Shown here piece after piece: positions 16,195 to 21,074 of a DNA stretch of 21,074 bases; position 1 is the stretch's first letter; each line of letters opens with the position of its first letter. Source of the DNA: Actinobacteria bacterium BACL4 MAG-120820-bin23 (GTDB lineage: Bacteria; Actinomycetota; Actinomycetes; Nanopelagicales; Nanopelagicaceae); contig LIBD01000004.1 in NCBI GenBank assembly GCA_001437855.1, positions 1 to 21,074 on the forward strand. The letters run 5' to 3'. The notes under the pieces are model-generated. The model worked only from the letters and a program-made list of their open reading frames with translations, had not been told where the DNA came from and ran no database searches. The translations under genes were made by a program, and so were the position numbers.

Positions 16195-18377
16195 GATTTG
16201 TCCATAAATCTTGCAGCCTCGTCAATTCTCAATTTTTCAATTTCATCTCTAAGTTCTGGAAGCTTATTTAGCTTAGGATCAATTGATAAGATTTTATTAG
16301 CCATCTCTTTAGCCCTATCAATTAATTCCTCATCCCTTAGTACTCGTAAAAGTCTAAGGTGTGATTTTCCACCAGATTGAGATCTACCCAAAACATCACC
16401 CTCTTTACGTTGCTCTAAATCGATTCGAGCAAGTTCAAATCCATCTAAGGTGGAAGCAACGGCATTAAGTCGCTGCATACTTTGAGACTCCTCGGATGCA
16501 TTTGAAACCAAAAGGCATAAGCCTGGAACTTTTCCTCTGCCAACTCGCCCTCGCAATTGATGAAGTTGAGATACGCCAAATCTATCTGCATCCATAATCA
16601 CCATCATCGAAGCATTTGGCACATCCACACCTACCTCAATAACTGTTGTAGCAATTAGCACATCGATTTGTCCCTGTGAAAAAGCCGCCATGGTTTGCTC
16701 TTTTAGATCACTAGGTTGCCGGCCATGCAATACGGCAATTTTTAATCCCTTTAAATCACCTGTGGCAAGCTCTGGTGCTATCTCCTCAACTGCAACCATC
16801 TGCTCATTATCTAAATACTCCTCACCTAACAACAGAGCGGCAGCGATTTCACGCTCGCTTAATTTTTTATTTGGATTACTAATACGGGGAGCAACAATGT
16901 AAACCTGATGCCCTTTGGCTACCTCTTCTTTTACGCGTTGCCAAGCTCTTGATAAAAAATGTGGTTTTTCTAAGACTGATATCACATGAGTGCTGATTGG
17001 AACTCTTCCTGATGGTAATTCACGAAGCGTAGAAATATCTAAATCACCAAAAACTGTCATTGCCACTGTTCGCGGAATTGGCGTTGCAGTCATTACTAGT
17101 AAATGTGGTGGGTACTTAGCCTTTACCTTTAACGCATCTCTTTGTTCCACACCAAAACGATGTTGTTCATCAACTACTACTAGCCCTAAATCAGAAAATG
17201 TCACACCCTCTGATATCAGAGCATGAGTTCCAATCACTATTCCAATTTCACCATTTGCTAACCTAGTGTGTATTTCCTTCTTCTTTGAAGTAGGAAGTGA
17301 GCCAGTTAGTAACTCAATTTGAGTTCCAATCCCATTAGATCCTAATGTGCCATGCATTGCTAAGTCGCCAAGTATCTTATTAATTGTTCGGTAGTGTTGT
17401 TGCGCTAAAACTTCAGTTGGTGCAAGAAGTGCAGCCTGTCCAGCCGAATCAACCACACTTAACATTGCTCTTAAGGCAACAACGGTTTTTCCAGAGCCAA
17501 CTTCACCCTGTAGCAATCGATGCATTGGAAACTTTCGCGAAAGATCTAGTTCTATTTGTTCATTAACTTCGATCTGACCTTTTGTATAGCTAAATGGTAA
17601 ATTCTTTTCAAACTCTGCAACTAAAACTGGTGTATTAGGGGTTCGAGATCTAGTGCTTAAACTTTCGATCTCTAGCCGCCTTTGACCAAGCAGTATTTGA
17701 AGTAAAAGCGCTTCATCAAAGGTTAATCTCTGACGGGCATTCTCGGCCGATTCTAAATCTGAAGGTTGGTGGATTTCCTCAAAAGCGGTTTTCAGATTGG
17801 GGTAATTATGCTGCTTAGTAATTTCTTCTGGTAGGTAATCTGGTAGATCTTCTAATGAATCCAACGCCAATTTCACACACTGCATAACTTTCCAAGATGG
17901 TAATTTTGAAGTTGCTGGATAGACCGGCAAGAACTTGCCGGCAAATTCAGCAATAGCCGCATCTACATTTTCACCATCTGGGATAAGTTGAAAATCAGGA
18001 TGAGAAAGTTGCCTCTTGCCGTTAAAAACCCCAACTTTACCGGCAAATAATCCAACTCTGCCAGCTTTTAAATCTTTTTCGCGCCATGCTTGATTAAAAA
18101 ATGTCAAGGAAAGTTTTGCACTTCCATCTGTAACAATTACCTCCAGAATACTTTTACCATTTGCCCTTCTTAACTTAACCGCTTCAATCTCCGCCAAGAT
18201 TGTCACATCTTCATCAACTAATAATTTTGAGATATCGGTTAATTCACCTCTAACTACATATCTACGGGGATAGTGCCGAAGTAATTCATTGATGGTGGTT
18301 ATCCCAAAAGACTTCTCCAGCACAGCAGCAGTTCGATCACCAAGGATATTTGGTAAGCGAGTCACTAGGGTTGCCAT
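16191..18377 (-). CDS. recG: ATP-dependent DNA helicase RecG
   Basis: A 728-residue helicase (from ATG 18377) that remodels stalled forks and Holliday junctions. The N-terminal wedge/OB domain spans about 40-150. Helicase motifs are complete: Walker A GEVGSGKT at 291-298, DEQH at 403-406, TATPIPRT, and GRVGRG in motif VI, followed by the RecG TRG-type end region. A TTG seven codons upstream is the longest possible start, but neither start has a Shine-Dalgarno. GATACT lies exactly where a -10 box would give a transcript starting at ATG 18377, so the mRNA may be leaderless. The gene diverges from rpmB. Confidence 0.96.
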   Translation of the reverse strand: MATLVTRLPNILGDRTAAVLEKSFGITTINELLRHYPRRYVVRGELTDISKLLVDEDVTILAEIEAVKLRRANGKSILEVIVTDGSAKLSLTFFNQAWREKDLKAGRVGLFAGKVGVFNGKRQLSHPDFQLIPDGENVDAAIAEFAGKFLPVYPATSKLPSWKVMQCVKLALDSLEDLPDYLPEEITKQHNYPNLKTAFEEIHQPSDLESAENARQRLTFDEALLLQILLGQRRLEIESLSTRSRTPNTPVLVAEFEKNLPFSYTKGQIEVNEQIELDLSRKFPMHRLLQGEVGSGKTVVALRAMLSVVDSAGQAALLAPTEVLAQQHYRTINKILGDLAMHGTLGSNGIGTQIELLTGSLPTSKKKEIHTRLANGEIGIVIGTHALISEGVTFSDLGLVVVDEQHRFGVEQRDALKVKAKYPPHLLVMTATPIPRTVAMTVFGDLDISTLRELPSGRVPISTHVISVLEKPHFLSRAWQRVKEEVAKGHQVYIVAPRISNPNKKLSEREIAAALLLGEEYLDNEQMVAVEEIAPELATGDLKGLKIAVLHGRQPSDLKEQTMAAFSQGQIDVLIATTVIEVGVDVPNASMMVIMDADRFGVSQLHQLRGRVGRGKVPGLCLLVSNASEESQSMQRLNAVASTLDGFELARIDLEQRKEGDVLGRSQSGGKSHLRLLRVLRDEELIDRAKEMANKILSIDPKLNKLPELRDEIEKLRIDEAARFMDKS

Positions 18378-18383
18378 AGAGGA

Positions 18384-18389
18384 AGTATC
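18384..18389 (-). promoter_or_regulatory. Candidate -10 box for a leaderless recG mRNA
   Basis: GATACT on the minus strand (one mismatch to TATACT/TAnnnT) ends seven bases before the recG ATG, so transcription would begin at or next to the A of ATG. No matching -35 is seen at 17-18 bases. Leaderless mRNAs are common in actinobacteria. Confidence 0.3.
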
Positions 18390-18396
18390 CAATGCC

Positions 18397-18438
18397 AAAT
18401 GGCTAGTTGCGCGTAATTACCCACCGGATTAGCCATTT
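18397..18438. promoter_or_regulatory. 9-bp inverted repeat between recG and rpmB
   Basis: AAATGGCTA (18397-18405) and TAGCCATTT (18430-18438) are perfect inverted arms separated by 24 bases. They lie in the divergent spacer, one arm just upstream of the recG start and the other about 65 bases upstream of rpmB. The geometry suits a dimeric regulator bound at two half-sites or a DNA loop. No known regulator consensus was recognised. Confidence 0.4.
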
Positions 18439-18504
18439 AATGCCCTAAGGAGGTAATCTTTCGCCTTCGTTAAGTTTAAGTCGGCAAAAATAAGGAGCAA
18501 TACG

Positions 18505-18690
18505 GTGTCATCAGTCTGTGATTTATGTGGAAAAGCTCCAAGCTTTGGAAACAATGTTTCGCACTCAAAGCGTGCAACTCGTCGCCGATGGAATCCAAAC
18601 ATTCAAAAAATTCGCACCATAATTAACGGCCAAACTAAGCGTAAAAATGTTTGTGCATCATGCTTGAAAGCTGGAAAAGTTCTTCGTTAA
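18505..18690 (+). CDS. rpmB: 50S ribosomal protein L28 (zinc-binding form)
   Basis: A 61-residue L28: SVCDLCGKAPSFGNNVSHS followed by RRRWNPNIQ and a basic tail. Two cysteine pairs, C5/C8 and C50/C53, mark the C+ zinc form. The start is GTG 18505, set by TAAGGAG (18491-18497). It is the only plus-strand gene within the long minus-strand block, divergent from recG, as in other actinobacteria. Its stop codon TAA (18688-18690) directly abuts the thiL stop on the other strand, leaving no room for a terminator. Confidence 0.97.
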   Translation: MSSVCDLCGKAPSFGNNVSHSKRATRRRWNPNIQKIRTIINGQTKRKNVCASCLKAGKVLR

Positions 18691-19617
18691 TTAAAAGTGT
18701 TGGTAGCCTTTTATTTCAACTTCTTTTGCATCTAAGCGCACTTCACCATTTCCTGCTTCAACAATTCCTACCTCAATTCCCAAATCTTTACTTCGGTATT
18801 TCGGATCAACTGTGGCAATAAAGAAATGATCCTCGCCACCATTTAGAATCCAATCAAAAGTATCTTCACTTAGTTCAGTAGATAGCTCTGCAAAATCTTT
18901 AAAATCATCTGCTTTAGAAATCAACTCTCTACTGAGATTAATTGAAACGCCAGAGGCGCTAGCTATATGTCCGGCATCAATACTCAAGCCATCGCTGATA
19001 TCACACATTGCAGATGCAACTTTGATCAGTGCATCAGGTCTAACTAATTTTGGATTTAAATGAGCCTCGACAACATACCTTGGTCGATCTAAACCCCTAT
19101 TTAGAATTGCAAGTCCGGCTGCAGATAATCCAGGAAGGGCAGAGACATAGATAATGTCTCCAACTTTTGCACCATCGCGTTTGATTGGTTTTGAGTTTAT
19201 ATGGCCTATAGCAGTAATACTTAAAACTAATTTCTCCGATTTACTTAAATCACCTCCAATAACACTTACCTTAAACTTGTCAGCGACTGATCTAATTCCT
19301 TCTGCAATCTCGGTAATGACTTGTGTATTTTCATTCTGGTTAATTCCGGCAGCAACCAATAAATAATTAGGTTCTCCCCCCATTGCAAAGACATCAGCCA
19401 AACTTGCTGTAGTCAACTTTGCACCTATTTGAAATGGCGTAGACCAATCTCGCTTAAAATGTATACCTTCAACTGCCATATCTACTGTTGCAATAAAATC
19501 AGAGTCTGTACCGCTGAACACAGCTGCATCATCTCCAATACCGACCTTTACTCCGCTTTGGAATGAACTATTAAATAGCTCACCAAGCCGGCGTACTAGC
19601 GCATCCTCTGACTCCAT
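18691..19617 (-). CDS. thiL: Thiamine-monophosphate kinase
   Basis: A 308-residue member of the PurM-like ATPase group that converts thiamine phosphate to thiamine diphosphate. Conserved blocks are GDDAA at 28-32, TVDMAVEGIHF near 44, GGD at 121-123, DISDGL at 206-211 and GGED at 260-263 (followed by HFFI where many homologues have YELL). ATG 19617 is preferred over GTG 19626 because GGGGAG lies eight bases upstream of the ATG and overlaps the GTG. It diverges from the RAM-domain gene; thiL next to an Lrp-type gene is a known actinobacterial arrangement. No other thiamine gene is present. Confidence 0.95.
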   Translation of the reverse strand: MESEDALVRRLGELFNSSFQSGVKVGIGDDAAVFSGTDSDFIATVDMAVEGIHFKRDWSTPFQIGAKLTTASLADVFAMGGEPNYLLVAAGINQNENTQVITEIAEGIRSVADKFKVSVIGGDLSKSEKLVLSITAIGHINSKPIKRDGAKVGDIIYVSALPGLSAAGLAILNRGLDRPRYVVEAHLNPKLVRPDALIKVASAMCDISDGLSIDAGHIASASGVSINLSRELISKADDFKDFAELSTELSEDTFDWILNGGEDHFFIATVDPKYRSKDLGIEVGIVEAGNGEVRLDAKEVEIKGYQHF

Positions 19618-19709
19618 AAATGGCACTCCCCAATTAACTCGCTATAGGCTACCCTTTAATGACGCTAAAGTTCATCGCTGAACATATGGCGATAATTGAA
19701 AGGCTTTAA

Positions 19710-19946
19710 ATGTCCGTACAGGCTTATATTCTTATTCAAACAGAAGTTGGTAAGGCAGCAAGTGTTGCAAAGGCAGTTTCAGCGATTGCTGGTGTAACTA
19801 TTGCAGAAGGCGTTACTGGTCCTTACGACGTAATTATGCGAGCTGAATCTGCATCGATGGAGGATTTGGGTCGAACTGTATTAGCAAAGGTTCAAGGAGT
19901 TTCTGGAATCACTAGGACTCTAACCTGCCCTGTAACCACATACTAA
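19710..19946 (+). CDS. Stand-alone Lrp/AsnC ligand-binding (RAM) domain protein
   Basis: A 78-residue protein matching only the C-terminal RAM domain of Lrp/AsnC regulators: AYILIQTEVGKAASVAKAV, GVTGPYDVIMRAE and the final GVSGITRTLTCPV. It has no DNA-binding helix-turn-helix. Such SARP-type proteins form oligomers and may bind amino acids or modulate full-length Lrp proteins; the exact role is unknown. ATG 19710 is preceded by GAAAGG at 19698-19703. A weak -10-like TTTAAT lies at 19655-19660. A hairpin terminator follows six bases after the stop codon. Confidence 0.88.
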   Translation: MSVQAYILIQTEVGKAASVAKAVSAIAGVTIAEGVTGPYDVIMRAESASMEDLGRTVLAKVQGVSGITRTLTCPVTTY

Positions 19947-19952
19947 TTAAAG

Positions 19953-19982
19953 TTAAGAGCTACTAAAAAAAGTGGCTCTTAA
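19953..19982 (+). terminator. Hairpin terminator, probably bidirectional
   Basis: TTAAGAGCTAC (19953-19963) pairs with GTGGCTCTTAA (19972-19982) through an 11-base-pair stem with one G-U pair and an eight-base A-rich loop. The plus-strand tail is T-rich. It lies between convergent genes (RAM-domain protein on plus, small membrane protein on minus) and can serve both. Confidence 0.7.
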
Positions 19983-19993
19983 TTAATTTAAAG

Positions 19994-20227
19994 TTAAAAC
20001 CAGCGAATCATTCCAATAACACCTGCAGTTGCATAGAAAAATTGCAGAAACAAAATACCTTTATGTTTGCCCAGGTATGCCCAAATACCAATTAGCGCCG
20101 AAGATATCAGCAGTAAGGTAAACCCAATAAACTCAGCTCCAATATTGGCTGCTACTAATAAAGAATAGACAATTGCGGTTATTACCCCAAGCCATTCAAA
20201 AATTCTTACCTTTGTAACCTTAGCCAT
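19994..20227 (-). CDS. Small three-helix membrane protein of unknown function
   Basis: A 77-residue hydrophobic protein with three likely membrane helices (about 10-30, 33-52 and 57-76), a basic N-terminus (MAKVTKVRIFEW) and a KHKG loop between helices 2 and 3. ATG 20227 has an AGGGAG ribosome binding site. The size and the pattern W..LG (helix 2 end) with Q..YA..G (helix 3) recall PQ-loop/SemiSWEET-type half-transporters, but the match is by eye and weak. It may be the last gene of the ddl-ybaK transcript, 67 bases after ybaK. Confidence 0.75.
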   Translation of the reverse strand: MAKVTKVRIFEWLGVITAIVYSLLVAANIGAEFIGFTLLLISSALIGIWAYLGKHKGILFLQFFYATAGVIGMIRWF

Positions 20228-20294
20228 TTATTACTCCCTTCACTAACTTTATTTGATTACTAAAAGTTTAATAAGTAGAAATTGCTCCCCTTAG

Positions 20295-20783
20295 TTAATC
20301 GCCTACTTTCATAACCTTTGCAGCTAATGCAATTTTTAATTCATTAAATGAAGTAGGAAAAACTGCATGCGGATGCCCGGCAGCAGCCCAGACAACTGAG
20401 TAATCATTTAGTGCTTCATCGATTAGCACTATTGATGGAGGATTTAACCAACCTATTGGTGAGACTCCTCCAATTGAGAAACCAGATTTTTCTTTTACAT
20501 AATCTGCATCAACTCGCTCTAATTTTTCAACCTCCAAATTACTTGCTACTAAATCAGTATCAACCCGATGCCGACCAGAAGTAATTATCAATAGCGGTGA
20601 TTGGTTAGGAAGTTTAAATATTAGTGACGAAGCAATTTGTCCAACTTCAATTCCTAGTCCAGATGCGGCTTCTGAAGCACTTTTTGCAGTTTCCGATAGC
20701 ACTTTAATTTGACCTTTTATTTCATAATTTTGCATGGCAGCAATTACTCGCTTGACCGCTGACTTTTCTAGAACACCATTCAT
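20295..20783 (-). CDS. ybaK: YbaK/EbsC-family aminoacyl-tRNA deacylase
   Basis: A 162-residue single-domain editing protein. Family landmarks are K57 in SSLIFK, SGRHRVD at 69-75, SGFSIGGVSPIGW at 100-112 and the C-terminal AAAGHPHAVFPTS. Proteins of this group hydrolyse mischarged tRNAs such as Cys-tRNA(Pro) in trans; the exact substrate of this branch is unknown. ATG 20783 follows the ddl stop by two bases, so the two are coupled. No synthetase gene is adjacent. Confidence 0.88.
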   Translation of the reverse strand: MNGVLEKSAVKRVIAAMQNYEIKGQIKVLSETAKSASEAASGLGIEVGQIASSLIFKLPNQSPLLIITSGRHRVDTDLVASNLEVEKLERVDADYVKEKSGFSIGGVSPIGWLNPPSIVLIDEALNDYSVVWAAAGHPHAVFPTSFNELKIALAAKVMKVGD

Positions 20784-20785
20784 TT

Positions 20786-21074
20786 TTACCTAGTAATGCT
20801 GATAGATCTATTCATTGCAGTTTTAATCAATTTTGTTATTAGTAGCTGATAATCTACGCCACTTTCTTCAATCAACTTTGGATAAACAGATGTTGGTGTG
20901 AATCCTGGCATAGTGTTAATTTCATTAATGATCACTTCGCCGGTATTTGAGTAAAAGAAATCAATTCTTGCTAATCCTTCACAACCTGCCGCTGAAAATG
21001 CTATCAATGCAGCTTTCTTTATCTGATCCTCAACACCCTTTGGTAAATTAGCAGGTACAAGTAATTTCATAGAA
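20786..21074 (-). CDS. ddl: D-alanine--D-alanine ligase, C-terminal part
   Basis: An open frame entering from the window edge and ending at a TAA (20786-20788), about 95 residues. VPANLPKGVEDQIKKAA, GLARIDFFY and the hallmark NEINTMPGFTP are the ATP-grasp C-terminus of Ddl, holding the Mg-binding Asp and Glu/Asn and the substrate loop. The Met at 21070 is internal; the true start lies outside. Ddl makes the D-Ala-D-Ala dipeptide of peptidoglycan. The ddl-thiL neighbourhood is typical of actinobacteria. Confidence 0.92.
   Translation of the reverse strand, partial: SMKLLVPANLPKGVEDQIKKAALIAFSAAGCEGLARIDFFYSNTGEVIINEINTMPGFTPTSVYPKLIEESGVDYQLLITKLIKTAMNRSISITR

Noticed and set aside
19671..19700. 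SOS/LexA box suggested by GAACATATGG near the RAM-domain gene
   Set aside because: The second half does not match GTTC, and the surrounding inverted arms (ATCGC/GCGAT) are only five bases.

Overview
The window is a gene-dense, AT-rich stretch (roughly 38-40% GC by eye) of a streamlined actinobacterial chromosome. Evidence for Actinobacteria is the gene order on the minus strand (ddl, ybaK, thiL, recG, rsmD, coaD, a DivIVA-like coiled-coil gene, DUF177/yceD, rpmF, rnc, mutM, smc, ftsY, amt, glnB, ffh, rpsP, lepB, rnhB, dprA, era), which follows the order known from Mycobacterium and Streptomyces, plus actinobacterial sequence signatures in Smc, Era and RNase III. The low GC, very short spacers and trimmed proteins suggest a freshwater lineage such as Nanopelagicales (acI); this assignment is an inference.

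Layout. Positions 1-1100 (plus strand) hold the end of an alpha/beta hydrolase gene and a coupled EamA transporter gene. From 1090 to 18377 nearly everything is on the minus strand: DNA uptake/repair and RNA processing (era, dprA, rnhB), protein export (lepB, ffh, ftsY), ribosome components and ribosome or RNA maturation (rpsP, rpmF, yceD, rnc, rsmD, era), nitrogen sensing and uptake (amt-glnB), chromosome organisation and repair (smc, mutM, recG) and CoA synthesis (coaD). rpmB is a lone plus-strand gene diverging from recG and converging tail-to-tail with thiL. A stand-alone RAM-domain gene (plus) ends at a hairpin terminator facing a small membrane protein gene, followed by ybaK and the 3' part of ddl, which runs off the window.

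There are no mobile elements, CRISPR arrays, tRNAs or rRNAs, and no gene-free stretch over 300 bases; the largest gap (4831-4995) carries a likely rpsP promoter and inverted repeats of unknown role. Several start codons were moved from the longest reading frame on the basis of ribosome binding sites and family N-termini (smc, rnc, coaD, recG, thiL, the DivIVA-like gene).

The observation most worth following is that Smc has complete ATPase head motifs and both coiled-coil arms but no recognisable hinge domain; the roughly 150-170 residue shortfall against normal bacterial Smc matches that domain. Other points of interest are an apparent CTG start for RNase III, loss of rimM-trmD-rplS and glnD from their usual places, a hairpin covering the ffh start site, a GlnR-like box before amt, and several clean palindromes in short spacers.
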